From NCBI GenBank assembly GCA_947625055.1, contig CANQMT010000029.1, positions 1 through 32,450 on the forward strand: a stretch of DNA of 32,450 nucleotides. The letters run 5' to 3'. Positions 8,020 to 16,864 of this stretch are shown piece by piece. Each line of letters opens with the position of its first letter. Position 1 is the stretch's first letter. Position numbers and translations under genes: made by a program. A model generated the notes under the pieces. It saw nothing but the letters and a program-made list of their open reading frames with translations. It searched no databases and was not told the origin of the DNA. Source of the DNA: an uncultured Monoglobus sp. (lineage in GTDB: Bacteria > Bacillota > Clostridia > Monoglobales > Monoglobaceae).

Positions 8020-9336
8020 ATGAAAAAAGTATTATTTACTGTATTTATGGCGATATTACTTACGGCTGCGCCGTTCGGCGCCTCGAACACGCACACCGTT
8101 AGCGCCGAAAGCAAATATGTCGGTTTATTGTGCTTATATGACAGCAGCGACGAAGTGATCGGAAATATACCGGCGGTCGCGGTAGTTATTGACCAGGGCA
8201 CGGCGCTGATCTTATCTAATATTGGGAACGTCAATGTGGATTTTGACTCGTTGACTTTCGTTACAAACACGAATGAGTATCCGGTCCGGATCGAGGAAGG
8301 AGCAATTTATGTCTCATTTAATTCAAATGAGCCTGAATTTCTCACCCCGAAGACGTCTGCTTCCATAGGAGAGGAGTACCTGCTTTGCTATTTCAGTTCA
8401 CAAACTTCCAAATACACCACGGAGGTCGTGACGCTCCGGGACATAGAGACGGAAGATAATAATGCAGTATTTACGATTGACAATATTCCGAGCGATGTGA
8501 TCCCCTATGGAGCCTTGCTCGACAGCTCCGGCGGCTGTATTGGTGTTTGTGACGATCAGAAGGGCCTTTCGATCTGGTACAATGGCGGTTCGGGAGGTTC
8601 GGGAGGTTCGGGAGGCTCAGGCGGATCCGGAGGCTCAGGCGGTTCGGGAGGCTCGGGCGGCTCAGGCGGATCCGGAGGCTCAGGCGGTTCGGGAGGCTCG
8701 GGCGGCCCGGGCGGTTCAGAAGGCTCAGGCGGTTCGGGAGGCTCGGGAGGCTCGAGCAGCTCAAGTAAGATAATTTTAGCCGTTGGCGGCGCGGCGGTGC
8801 TGCTGCTTATCCTGTTTTACATGCTTAAAGGTAAAAAATCGACCGAAAATTATGGAGGAAGCGGCAATTACAATCAGGGAGAAGTCAACGAGGTTGAGTT
8901 TTCAGAATCATTCGAACCGGACGACGGATATTTCGAGCCCACAAGCCGAGAGACCGAGGTCGGCCCGAATGTCGCGTACGACAGGCCTAAGCCGGGTATC
9001 ACAATAACCGGCATTGGCGGGGTGAATAACGGCCTGACATATAAGTTAAGCGGAAAATCAATGACAATAGGCCGTCTTGAATCATCCGGTATTCGTTTCC
9101 CGGCGGACGCCAGGGGCGTCAGCAGAACGCATTGTGAGCTCAGAGTAGTTAACGGCGATCTGATGCTGACCGATTTAGGATCTACTTACGGCACATATGT
9201 GGTAAGGAAAACCGGTCTGCCGCAGAGCCAGGCCGTAAAGCTGGCGGTTCAAAATCCCGTAAAGCTTCATGACGGAGATAAATTTATTGTTGGCGACAAG
9301 CATAATGTTTTTAAAGTTCATTTTTATGAAAGATAA
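8020..9336 (+). CDS. Secreted-domain/TM/FHA receptor-like protein, GGS stalk
   Basis: A 438-residue single-pass protein. A signal peptide (cleavage likely after VSA, near 29) is followed by an outside domain (30-187), a flexible stalk of about 19 GGS triplets (189-245), a TM segment (about 251-269), an acidic cytoplasmic linker and an FHA domain (about 345-435; GRLESS, SRTH, GSTYGTY). The outside domain begins SAESKYVGL and ends IPYGALLDSSGGCIGVC, much like its neighbour at 9347. The end resembles the substrate-pocket strand of trypsin-like proteases without the catalytic GNSGG. I see no His-Asp-Ser triad, so it is at most a degenerate protease fold; that is inference. AGGAGG precedes the start. 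It is probably a sensor or scaffold whose FHA reads kinase marks from the neighbouring genes. Confidence 0.75.
   Translation: MKKVLFTVFMAILLTAAPFGASNTHTVSAESKYVGLLCLYDSSDEVIGNIPAVAVVIDQGTALILSNIGNVNVDFDSLTFVTNTNEYPVRIEEGAIYVSFNSNEPEFLTPKTSASIGEEYLLCYFSSQTSKYTTEVVTLRDIETEDNNAVFTIDNIPSDVIPYGALLDSSGGCIGVCDDQKGLSIWYNGGSGGSGGSGGSGGSGGSGGSGGSGGSGGSGGSGGSGGSGGPGGSEGSGGSGGSGGSSSSSKIILAVGGAAVLLLILFYMLKGKKSTENYGGSGNYNQGEVNEVEFSESFEPDDGYFEPTSRETEVGPNVAYDRPKPGITITGIGGVNNGLTYKLSGKSMTIGRLESSGIRFPADARGVSRTHCELRVVNGDLMLTDLGSTYGTYVVRKTGLPQSQAVKLAVQNPVKLHDGDKFIVGDKHNVFKVHFYER
8584..8754 (+). repeat. GGS-coding 9-bp tandem repeat with 45-bp duplication
   Basis: Tandem GGN-TCN-GGN-type units encode the Gly-Gly-Ser stalk of the receptor-like protein. 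A 45-bp block at 8614-8658 is followed by an exact or near-exact copy at 8659-8703, so the tract has expanded by slippage or unequal crossover. Two interruptions, GGP and SEGS, occur near the end. Confidence 0.9.
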
Positions 9337-9346
9337 GGAGGTCAAA

Positions 9347-10561
9347 ATGAAAAAGCTGATTTTATCTGCCGCGTTGATAATATGTTTCACTGTGCTGATG
9401 ATCTGTCCCTTAACCGTTTCGGCGGAAAGCCGGTACGTGGGTTTGATCGCAACGGTAATTCCGAACGGCGATGATCCCCAGTTGGACTCCGCGTACCCCG
9501 CTGTTGTTGCTGGAAAATTGAATGACATGATGGTGCTGATAAGCGACGCTCCGAAGTCGGAGGACACATCCAATACATACTTTTATACGGGAGAAAATCT
9601 TCTTCCGATAACTTACAGTGACGGTAATTATTGCTGCGAGACCATTGACGGAGATATTGCGTTTTGCAAAAAGACTAAATACCCCGAGAAAAATAAGACC
9701 TACACTTTCTATTACTATAACGACGAAATCAATTATAAATCGACGAGTGTGGTTCTGAATGATATTAAGTTTGAGGATAGTGTGTGCACTTTTTCCTTCG
9801 GCCAAGTGCCCGATGATATATATGGTTACGGAGCCGTTGTCGATGAAAACGGCCAGATGGTCGGAATAATTAATGAAAACGGGGTCTCTGTCGGTTGGGC
9901 AAACGAGAGCACGGTCAACTCGGACAACGCATCCGACAGCGAAAGCACCGACAGCGAAAACACCGACAACGGCATGGACAAAGATATGAAGATTTTGGTT
10001 GTTGTCGGCGCGGCGATCGTTCTGATAGCGCTTATATTGATCATACTTTTGCTCAGAAGGAATTCAAAACGAAAAGCGAAAGAGGGCATGCCGGCCGCCG
10101 TCGGAGGAGGCGTGGACGTTCCTATCGCTCCTACGCAGCCGAATATCGAGAATCTCCCGGACGCTCCGGAAACGGAGATCGACGACACGCCGGAAATCGA
10201 GGTAGATGACGATGTTGCGGAAACGAATATCGAGCATCCGAAGGATACGGGCGTCGGAGGGATCACGATAAGGTGTCTCAGCGGACCGCTTGAGGGGAAT
10301 GAATACACATTCACCGGAGCCGAAATGACTGTCGGCAGGCTGGCGGGATCCGATATTTGTTTCCCGCCCGACACAAAGGGCGTAAGCAAGCGTCACTGCA
10401 AGCTTATGATGCACAACGGTCAGTTTGTGATTGTTGACTGCGGTTCGACCTTCGGAACTTATTTGGGAGAAAACCGGCTCACTCCCAATCAGCCGGTTCC
10501 GCTCAGAAAGAGCGACGTGTTTATGTTGGGAGACATAGACAACAGATTTTTCATCTGTTGA
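9347..10561 (+). CDS. Secreted-domain/TM/FHA receptor-like protein
   Basis: A 404-residue paralogue of the preceding protein. A signal peptide (1-26, cleavage after VSA) is followed by an outside domain (27-185) that opens ESRYVGLIATVI and ends YGAVVDENGQMVGIINENG, an acidic Ser/Asp/Asn-rich stalk (188-213), a TM segment (about 215-236), a basic stop-transfer RRNSKRK, an acidic linker and FHA (about 327-402; GRLAGS, SKRH, GSTFGTYLGE). An in-frame ATG at 9269 would overlap the previous gene. I use 9347 because AAGGAGG lies 6 nt before it and a clean signal peptide begins there. The stalk here is acidic whereas the paralogue uses GGS repeats. No catalytic triad is evident. Likely function is envelope sensing coupled to phosphopeptide binding in the cytoplasm, by inference. 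Confidence 0.75.
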   Translation: MKKLILSAALIICFTVLMICPLTVSAESRYVGLIATVIPNGDDPQLDSAYPAVVAGKLNDMMVLISDAPKSEDTSNTYFYTGENLLPITYSDGNYCCETIDGDIAFCKKTKYPEKNKTYTFYYYNDEINYKSTSVVLNDIKFEDSVCTFSFGQVPDDIYGYGAVVDENGQMVGIINENGVSVGWANESTVNSDNASDSESTDSENTDNGMDKDMKILVVVGAAIVLIALILIILLLRRNSKRKAKEGMPAAVGGGVDVPIAPTQPNIENLPDAPETEIDDTPEIEVDDDVAETNIEHPKDTGVGGITIRCLSGPLEGNEYTFTGAEMTVGRLAGSDICFPPDTKGVSKRHCKLMMHNGQFVIVDCGSTFGTYLGENRLTPNQPVPLRKSDVFMLGDIDNRFFIC

Positions 10562-10645
10562 CGAAAATAATTTAAAAATAATATAAAAACTAATTATCGG
10601 CTGTTTAAACGCCGAAAAAAATAATTTATTTTAGGAGGAATTAAA

Positions 10646-11398
10646 ATGGATGTTAAATTATGCAGCGCGGGTCATTATTATGATTCCAGCGAGTATTCGG
10701 AATGCCCGGTATGCGCGAAGAAAAAGGGTGTGGAAGTTGAATTTGGCAGCGAGGACATGGACTCGGCCGTTCCGCCGACGGTCGGCGGCCCCTCGGTATC
10801 GTTTGAAGACGGCGGCAAAATGGATGGATATTCTCCCACTCAGCCCGGCAGCGCGACAATGCCCGGCGATCCTGTGACCGTGGGAAAAAATCCCGAGATA
10901 GATGTTTACGGCGAGACCGAGCCTGTCGGAATCAATTCCGCCCAACTCGAGACGATGCCTCCCGGATCAAACGTTTCCATGGGCGGCTACGGCAGCACAT
11001 ACGGCGCCACGTTCAGCGAAAGCGGCGTGACTATGCCCGCTAATGTAAACAATGTTGCGGGATTTTCGCCCGTTACGGGCTGGCTCGTCTGCGTTGAGGG
11101 CCCCATGCGCGGCAAGGATTATCGTATAAAGCCGGGTTATAACTACATCGGCAGAGCCGCAAACATGCAGATATATATTGAAGGAGACCAGACGATCTCC
11201 AGAGAACGCCATGCGGTCATCGCTTATGATAATAAGGGTAAAGTTTTCTTCTTCGGTCCTATGGAAGGCCAAAGCACTGTTTACATAAATGACGCTCTGG
11301 TCATCAACAAGGAGATATTGAAACCTTATGACATTATAACGATAGGAAATACAAAGTTTGTGTTTGTGCCGTTGTGTGGTGATAATTTTACCTGGTAA
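10646..11398 (+). CDS. Zinc-ribbon FHA protein
   Basis: A 250-residue soluble protein. The N-terminus has a short zinc-binding motif, C6-x3-H10 then C20-x2-C23 (LCSAGHYYDSS, CPVC). A disordered Pro/Gly/Ser/Thr-rich linker (about 30-140) with several TMP and PTQPG-type stretches could offer phospho-Thr sites. An FHA domain ends the protein (about 148-244; YIGRAANM, TISRERHAVI, STVYIND). The usual Ser-x-x-His spacing is one residue longer here (S185, H189), so ligand binding may be altered. No signal peptide or TM is seen, making it the one soluble FHA protein of the set apart from the kinase at 13235. It has its own TAGGAGG site after an 84-bp gap with a small CGGC/GCCG hairpin. Possible role: adaptor carrying phosphorylation sites that the membrane FHA tails bind. 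Confidence 0.75.
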   Translation: MDVKLCSAGHYYDSSEYSECPVCAKKKGVEVEFGSEDMDSAVPPTVGGPSVSFEDGGKMDGYSPTQPGSATMPGDPVTVGKNPEIDVYGETEPVGINSAQLETMPPGSNVSMGGYGSTYGATFSESGVTMPANVNNVAGFSPVTGWLVCVEGPMRGKDYRIKPGYNYIGRAANMQIYIEGDQTISRERHAVIAYDNKGKVFFFGPMEGQSTVYINDALVINKEILKPYDIITIGNTKFVFVPLCGDNFTW

Positions 11399-11419
11399 TA
11401 AACATGGAGATGCAAAACT

Positions 11420-13180
11420 ATGAAAAAATGTTTAGGAAGATTAATTTTTAAATACGCGAGGCCGTGTATCGCGATCGCGCTGTGCCTCGTTTTGGCTTTG
11501 GCGCTGCCGCTGATATCCGGCTGCGGTCAAAAGAAGCAGGATGAGCAGTCGGCTCCCGAATCGATCGGAACAGTGTTGAGCGTTCCGACTACTCCACCTG
11601 CGGAGGAGACACCCGCCCCGAGCGATGCTGAGAACAAAATTGACGGTCTTGAGAAAAATCAAAAGGAAAGTTTCAGCGACACATTCGGCGTTATAATCGG
11701 CGCTGAAAATCAAAACGTCAACGCGGTAGCGCTCAAGACGGATGACGGCAGTATTTATGTGTACTCGTGCGAAAAGCTTAACGGAGAGCCCAATGAGTGT
11801 ATCTTTAAGAGCGCTAACGACGTTGAGATCCAGATCAGCCGCGTAGAAAACATCGACGAGCAAGTATCGGCTGACATGTCGTTGTCAAATCTTGAACTGT
11901 TTAAGGCAAACGGATCCGCGGAGCGTCCTCTTAACGTCGCCGGTGCCGGCGCGGCGAATGGCGGCGCGGCCAAGCTGTATATGCGCGGCAAGGCCGAAAA
12001 CGGCTTTTCTCCGTATATAACAGTCGAGATCGCCGATATTTCAAATCCCGATCTTGCAAGCATCGACCTTGAAGCCCTGTCCGCGGCTTTGCCCGGGGTC
12101 ATTATGGCGGACGGAAAGTGCGTCGGTATCGTGGCCGACACGGAGCATCCTTATATACCGGAAGGCGGCGTTCTGCCTGCCGGCAGTGTCTCGCCTTCAT
12201 CAACCGGGCTTGCGCCGGAGCCGAAGAATAATGATGACGTGGAAGACAATAATAAGTTGATATATATTCTGCTTATCGCGATCATTCTTATAGCGCTGCT
12301 CTTGATCTTGGCCGTGATCGTGAAAAAAAGAAAGGATGGCGAAGAGGAAATAATCGAAAACAGCAAACATGTGGCGCCGCAGCCTTCGGATCCCCCGCAG
12401 TCGCGGAACGTAAGACCCTCAGCGGTCGTTAAAAGGAGCGAAGTTGTAAGGACTGAAAAGGTGGCAAAGGTCCACGATATCGGAAAGCGCAGCAGTCAGC
12501 AGGACAGCCTCGGAACGGCCAAACTCAAGTGCGGACTGTTGGCGGTCGTGGCTGACGGTATGGGCGGTCTTTCGGGCGGCGATAAAGTCAGCCAGAGAAT
12601 AGTTATGACAATGCTGAAAAACGGTGAGAATCTGACCGCGATGAGAGCGGATAATGATCTGTTCCCGATGACGGGCGCCGCCAATACCGAGATCAACAGA
12701 ATGCTCGGAGGCGCTATGGGCAGCAGCGGTTCAACGCTTATCGCTGTTTTCCTGAGCGGAAATTATTTCCATTGGGTTTCCGTCGGCGACAGCAGGATAT
12801 ATCTGTATACCGGCGGAACATTGATTCAGCTTAACAGCGAGCACAACTATGAATCGGATCTTATTCTTGACGCCATAAACGGCAAGATCCCGTTCAGCGA
12901 TGTTAAGACAAACTCAAGACGCAAGGGCCTCACAAGCTTTATAGGAATGGGTAAACTCGAGCATGTCGATGGAAGCCTGTATCCCGTCAAGGCAAAGAAA
13001 GGCGACAAGATACTGCTTATGAGCGACGGCGTTTATAATACCCTCAAAGTTTCTGAGATGGAAAATATAATCGCTAAATCAAGAAATGTTCAAGAGATTG
13101 CCGACGAGTTTGAAAGACGTATAAAGGAATATGACAGAAAAGGACAGGACAACTTTACTTCGGTGATCATTGAGATATAA
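11420..13180 (+). CDS. Membrane PP2C phosphatase with lipobox and outer domain
   Basis: A 586-residue protein. The signal sequence ends in a lipobox LISGC (C35), then comes a Pro/Thr/Glu-rich stretch, an outside domain (about 75-250) whose end (LPGVIMADGKCVGIV) resembles the ends of the outer domains at 8020 and 9347, a TM segment (280-301) and a cytoplasmic PP2C domain (348-586). Metal-binding PP2C motifs are present: SSQQDS (D362), VVADGMGG (D379), VSVGDSRIYLY, LLMSDGVYN (D535) and GQDNFTSV (D577), so it should be an active Mn/Mg-dependent Ser/Thr phosphatase. If C35 is lipidated after signal cleavage, the protein would be held by both a lipid and a TM helix, which is unusual. It likely opposes the three kinases, in response to an outside cue. 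Confidence 0.8.
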   Translation: MKKCLGRLIFKYARPCIAIALCLVLALALPLISGCGQKKQDEQSAPESIGTVLSVPTTPPAEETPAPSDAENKIDGLEKNQKESFSDTFGVIIGAENQNVNAVALKTDDGSIYVYSCEKLNGEPNECIFKSANDVEIQISRVENIDEQVSADMSLSNLELFKANGSAERPLNVAGAGAANGGAAKLYMRGKAENGFSPYITVEIADISNPDLASIDLEALSAALPGVIMADGKCVGIVADTEHPYIPEGGVLPAGSVSPSSTGLAPEPKNNDDVEDNNKLIYILLIAIILIALLLILAVIVKKRKDGEEEIIENSKHVAPQPSDPPQSRNVRPSAVVKRSEVVRTEKVAKVHDIGKRSSQQDSLGTAKLKCGLLAVVADGMGGLSGGDKVSQRIVMTMLKNGENLTAMRADNDLFPMTGAANTEINRMLGGAMGSSGSTLIAVFLSGNYFHWVSVGDSRIYLYTGGTLIQLNSEHNYESDLILDAINGKIPFSDVKTNSRRKGLTSFIGMGKLEHVDGSLYPVKAKKGDKILLMSDGVYNTLKVSEMENIIAKSRNVQEIADEFERRIKEYDRKGQDNFTSVIIEI

Positions 13181-13234
13181 GATGAACCGAATATAAGAAA
13201 AGTACTACAGAATTGAATTTGGGAGTGTCATAAC

Positions 13235-14536
13235 ATGAACCTAACGGGACTATGCATGAATTGTATGAACGGAAACATAACGGCGGAAGGCGTTTGCAGC
13301 AACTGCGGTAAGCCGCAGTTGCGCGAACAGCCCAATCGCAACGCAAACGCGCTTCCGTTCGGCTATATTCTGCACAACAGATATTGTATCGGAAGAGTTC
13401 TCGGCGCGGGCGGTTTCGGAATTACATATATGGCAAGGGATCTTGCGAAGGACCGCCGCGTCGCGCTTAAAGAATTGTATCTTATAAATGACTTGACACG
13501 CAATCCCGACGGAGAGAGAGTTGACATTATCAAGGGGCAGGAAGAATCGTTTGCGCTTATCAAAAAGAGCTTCCTTAAAGAGGCGGAGCTGTTGTCGCGT
13601 TTTAAAAACGTCAGGGAAATAGTTGATGTTTATCATCTTTTCCCGGACAACAATACCGCCTATTACACAATGGAATTCATCGACGGCGAGGATCTGCAGC
13701 ATCATTTGATGCGAAACGGAAAAATGTCGTGGAATGAGTTAAAACCCATCGCCGCCTCGGCGCTGGATCAGCTCGAGTTCCTTCACAAAAACAACTTTAT
13801 ACACCGCGACATAAGTCCGGATAACATTTATCTGAGCAAATCCGGCGAGACGAGGCTGATCGACTTCGGTTCGGTCAGACGCTACGCGAGCGGAAAGAGT
13901 CTGACTCAGTTCGTGAAATTTAATTTTTCGCCTATCGAGCAGATACGCGACAGCGGCAGTCAGGGACCTTGGACGGATATTTTCGCGTTGAGCGTGACGC
14001 TTTATTACTGCCTTACCGGAAAGCTGCCGCCAAAGGCTTTGGACAGGGCGCTGAATGACACGTTCATTCCTCTTGACCGCCTTGCGCAGGACGTACCGCC
14101 AAATGTTGTGGCGGCGATCCATAAGGGAATGGCTCATGATTATCGCAACAGATTTAAAACGGCGTCGGAATTTAAGCGCGCCCTTGGTCTGACCGTCGGC
14201 CCCGTGCCGGGACCGACAGTCGGAACATTTAATTTGTTCGGCATTTCCGGGCTTTACCGAAACGCCAGATGGCGCCTTTCGCAAAACAAAAAATTGGTTA
14301 TCGGAAGAATGGGAAACTGCGATGTTCGCTATCCGCCTCAGACTCCCGGAGTAAGTCATATACATTGCACCATTACATTGGCGAAGAACGGAAATCCGTG
14401 TATAAGGGATGAAAATTCAACGTTCGGCACATATGTCGGAGGCAACAGACTTCAGCCCGGAAGATGGCAGTATTTGGTCAACGGCAGCACTATCCATATC
14501 GGGAGCCAGGTATTCAAAGTCATGTATATGCAATAA
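13235..14536 (+). CDS. Zinc-ribbon Ser/Thr kinase with C-terminal FHA
   Basis: A 433-residue soluble kinase. A zinc ribbon (C7, C10, C21, C24) is followed by a Hanks-type kinase domain (about 49-318) and FHA (about 350-432). Kinase residues are intact: glycine loop GAGGFGITY (57-65), VALKE with K79, helix-C Glu in KEAELL (E116), HRDISPDN (190-197) and DFG (210-212). The APE motif is replaced by FSPIEQ, as in related clostridial kinases, followed by GPWTDIFAL. The FHA has VIGRMGN, VSHIH and STFGTYVGGN. Unlike the kinases at 16952 and 19027 it has no TM. GGGAG lies upstream of ATG. Its FHA could bind its own phosphorylated sites or those of partners, so it is likely the mobile cytoplasmic kinase of the set. 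Confidence 0.88.
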   Translation: MNLTGLCMNCMNGNITAEGVCSNCGKPQLREQPNRNANALPFGYILHNRYCIGRVLGAGGFGITYMARDLAKDRRVALKELYLINDLTRNPDGERVDIIKGQEESFALIKKSFLKEAELLSRFKNVREIVDVYHLFPDNNTAYYTMEFIDGEDLQHHLMRNGKMSWNELKPIAASALDQLEFLHKNNFIHRDISPDNIYLSKSGETRLIDFGSVRRYASGKSLTQFVKFNFSPIEQIRDSGSQGPWTDIFALSVTLYYCLTGKLPPKALDRALNDTFIPLDRLAQDVPPNVVAAIHKGMAHDYRNRFKTASEFKRALGLTVGPVPGPTVGTFNLFGISGLYRNARWRLSQNKKLVIGRMGNCDVRYPPQTPGVSHIHCTITLAKNGNPCIRDENSTFGTYVGGNRLQPGRWQYLVNGSTIHIGSQVFKVMYMQ

Positions 14537-14554
14537 TTTTGGAGATATAAAATT

Positions 14555-15268
14555 ATGAAAATTCAAGTTTACGGATATTCTGATATTGGGGGAAGGCCCG
14601 AGAACGAGGACTCCTATAATATCACGAATACGAAATCATGCGGAAGCATTATCCTCGCTGACGGTCTCGGCGGTCACGGCAAGGGCCGCGCGGCTTCGAA
14701 TATTGTTGTCGAGAGCCTGAGCAAGCTCGCGGGCGACGAGCTGCCCGATGAGAATAAGATCATCGAGGCTCTCAAAGAGGCCGATTCACGAATTATAAGC
14801 GAGAGGGAAAACACATTTCAGATGAAAACGACAGCCGTGTGCCTCTATTTTAACGGCAAACGCGCAATTTGGGCCCATTCGGGGGACTCCAGGCTGTATC
14901 ATTTTTATAACAGGGAACTCGCGGATTTTACTCTTGACCACAGCGTGTCGCAGCTTGCGGTGGCGCTCGGCGAGATCGAACGCAAAGACATTCCGTGGCA
15001 CCCCGAGCGGAACAAAGTGCTCCGCGTTATAGGCGGCGAGGAGATCAACCCTGATTTTAAAACGGTGGAACTTGAAAAAGGCTTTCACGCCTTTCTGGTT
15101 TGTTCCGACGGGTTTTGGGAATATCTGAGCGACGAGGAAATCCGCTTGGATCTGTATAAAATCAAAACGCCCGAGGAATGGATCATTTCGCTGAGAAAAA
15201 GAATGTTTAACCGTTTGAAAGAAAAAAACGATAATAACACCGCCGCAGCGGCGTTTATCAACATATGA
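14555..15268 (+). CDS. Soluble PP2C Ser/Thr phosphatase
   Basis: A 237-residue protein that is essentially a bare PP2C domain, the length of Stp/PrpC-type bacterial phosphatases. Motifs: GRPENEDSY (E17, D19), LADGLGGHGKG (D36), HSGDSRLYHF (D111), LVCSDGFWEYL (D185) and a C-terminal NDNNTAAA (D226), so all metal-binding acidic residues are present. GGAGA precedes the start. It lies 18 bp after the FHA kinase and 7 bp before the vWA gene, giving the adjacent kinase, phosphatase and vWA trio also found in TerY-P modules. It should dephosphorylate cytoplasmic substrates of the kinases. The second PP2C in the run, at 11420, is membrane-bound. Confidence 0.9.
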   Translation: MKIQVYGYSDIGGRPENEDSYNITNTKSCGSIILADGLGGHGKGRAASNIVVESLSKLAGDELPDENKIIEALKEADSRIISERENTFQMKTTAVCLYFNGKRAIWAHSGDSRLYHFYNRELADFTLDHSVSQLAVALGEIERKDIPWHPERNKVLRVIGGEEINPDFKTVELEKGFHAFLVCSDGFWEYLSDEEIRLDLYKIKTPEEWIISLRKRMFNRLKEKNDNNTAAAAFINI

Positions 15269-15275
15269 GGTAGTT

Positions 15276-16835
15276 ATGAGATACAAAAAGATTTTATTAA
15301 ATGCAAGATCAATTGCCGCGTTTTTGCTGGCGGCGGTCCTTTTGTTCGGCTGCACAGCAGTTTCGGCATCGGACAGATTTATTGAAAACTGTGTGATAAG
15401 CAATGATAACAGCAAGCTTTATATTATGTGCGCGGACGGCGTAAGCAGCACGGGTACGCTTGATCCGAGCCAGCTTAAAATCACGCTTGGCGATTATGAG
15501 CTGGCCCCTGAAGGGATAGCGGGCTCGTCCGAGCTTCCGGTCACATATTATTGCTTGGTCGATGTTTCAGGCTCAATGAATTCTCAGCAAATGGATCAGG
15601 CAAAAACCGCGCTTTATAAAATAGTCGAGCTTATGGACCAGGGCGATAATATGGTTATCGGAACGCTCGGGAACACTGTAACTCCCACCGATTTTACTTC
15701 CGACAAGGAAGCGCTTAACAATGTTATCTCGACTCTGGCGCCCGGCAATGAAGACACAAATCTGTATGCGGGGATCGTAAACAGCATTTCGGCGCTGAAA
15801 AGCGGGATAGGAGTAAATTACCTTCGCTGTCTGGTGATCCTCACGGACGGAATGGATGATATGGTGAGCGGCTATACCCGCGATGAGGCGGTGCGCGCCA
15901 TTTCCGGTTCCAATATTCCGGTTTATACCGTCGCCACTTTGAGAGGAGCGGAACAGGCCGACAGCGCAAAGCAGCTCGGAGAACTGGCGAGGCTGTCATC
16001 GGGCGGTTTTGCTTTTGCACCGGTGATCGACGGCATAAGCGGCGCTGACGCCGGCGCGAATATCGTAACTTCCATGAACTCGGGATTTGTTGTTCAAACC
16101 GATGTCTCAAATATCAGCATAGGAACAAGAGACGAATTCCTTTTGCGCGTCCAGTCAACGGCGGTCAACGGAAATCTTACCGAGGACACTATGCAGATAT
16201 ACGCTTCGGATCTGCCTGTTATCAAACACGACGACCCGACGCCGGCTGAATTTCCGTATTGGCTGATTTATCTGGCGGCAGCGGCTGCGCTGATCCTTGC
16301 GGCGGTAATTGCCGCGCTGATAATGCGTTCAAAAAAGAAGAAGCGTCTCGAAGCCGAAAGAATAGAGCGTGAAAAGCGCGAGGCCGAGGAACAGGAAAGA
16401 CTGAGGCTTGAGGAAGAAAGGCGGAAAGAAAATGAAGAGCGGCAAAAACTCAATGCCGCCGCAGCCGCAGAGAATTCAAAAAAGGAAGAAATAGAAATAT
16501 ATGAGCCGACTACGTCTTCGGGCAGGGTTGACGTTAAAATGATCGCTATCGGCAGCACGCACAAAACCATTTCGTTTAAGGTGCCGACCGGTAAAAGGTT
16601 CTCGATCGGACGCAACGGAAAGGCGGATTTCATCCTTGACGGTTTTGATAAAAGGCTTTCCGGCAAACACTGCGCATTTTATTACTTTAACGGCGTTATG
16701 AAAGTGATGGATCTCGGTTCGACAAACGGAACGTATCTGAACGGTATCCGCGTCGGAAATGAAGGCAGCGAGGTTCATAACAACGATGAGATCCTCATCG
16801 GCAGCCATGAATACAGAGTTCAGTTCAATAAATAA
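15276..16835 (+). CDS. Outer von Willebrand A domain/TM/FHA protein
   Basis: A 519-residue protein with a signal peptide (cleavage likely after VSA near 31; LFGC at 23-26 is a poor lipobox), a vWA domain (about 88-272), a TM segment (about 329-350), a charged Glu/Arg/Lys helix, probably coiled coil (355-392), and a canonical FHA domain (about 437-517; SIGRNGKA, LSGKH, GSTNGTYLNG). The vWA MIDAS motif DVSGS (D96-S100) with T161 and ILTDG (D191) is intact, so it should bind a divalent metal and a protein ligand outside the cell. It starts 7 bp after the PP2C gene, with GAGG just upstream. It is the outside-binding partner of the trio and could couple ligand contact to FHA-mediated assembly inside. 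Confidence 0.85.
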   Translation: MRYKKILLNARSIAAFLLAAVLLFGCTAVSASDRFIENCVISNDNSKLYIMCADGVSSTGTLDPSQLKITLGDYELAPEGIAGSSELPVTYYCLVDVSGSMNSQQMDQAKTALYKIVELMDQGDNMVIGTLGNTVTPTDFTSDKEALNNVISTLAPGNEDTNLYAGIVNSISALKSGIGVNYLRCLVILTDGMDDMVSGYTRDEAVRAISGSNIPVYTVATLRGAEQADSAKQLGELARLSSGGFAFAPVIDGISGADAGANIVTSMNSGFVVQTDVSNISIGTRDEFLLRVQSTAVNGNLTEDTMQIYASDLPVIKHDDPTPAEFPYWLIYLAAAAALILAAVIAALIMRSKKKKRLEAERIEREKREAEEQERLRLEEERRKENEERQKLNAAAAAENSKKEEIEIYEPTTSSGRVDVKMIAIGSTHKTISFKVPTGKRFSIGRNGKADFILDGFDKRLSGKHCAFYYFNGVMKVMDLGSTNGTYLNGIRVGNEGSEVHNNDEILIGSHEYRVQFNK

Positions 16836-16864
16836 AATGTGCGGATCTGTTCCGAATCGAAGTG

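Noticed and set aside
8471..8773. Arg/Ser/Leu- and Ala/Arg-rich frames over the GGS tract
   Set aside because: They are out-of-frame readings of the GGS-coding tandem repeat.
9269..9346. Upstream ATG for the receptor-like protein at 9347
   Set aside because: It overlaps the previous gene by 68 bp, and a strong AGGAGG plus clean signal peptide mark 9347.
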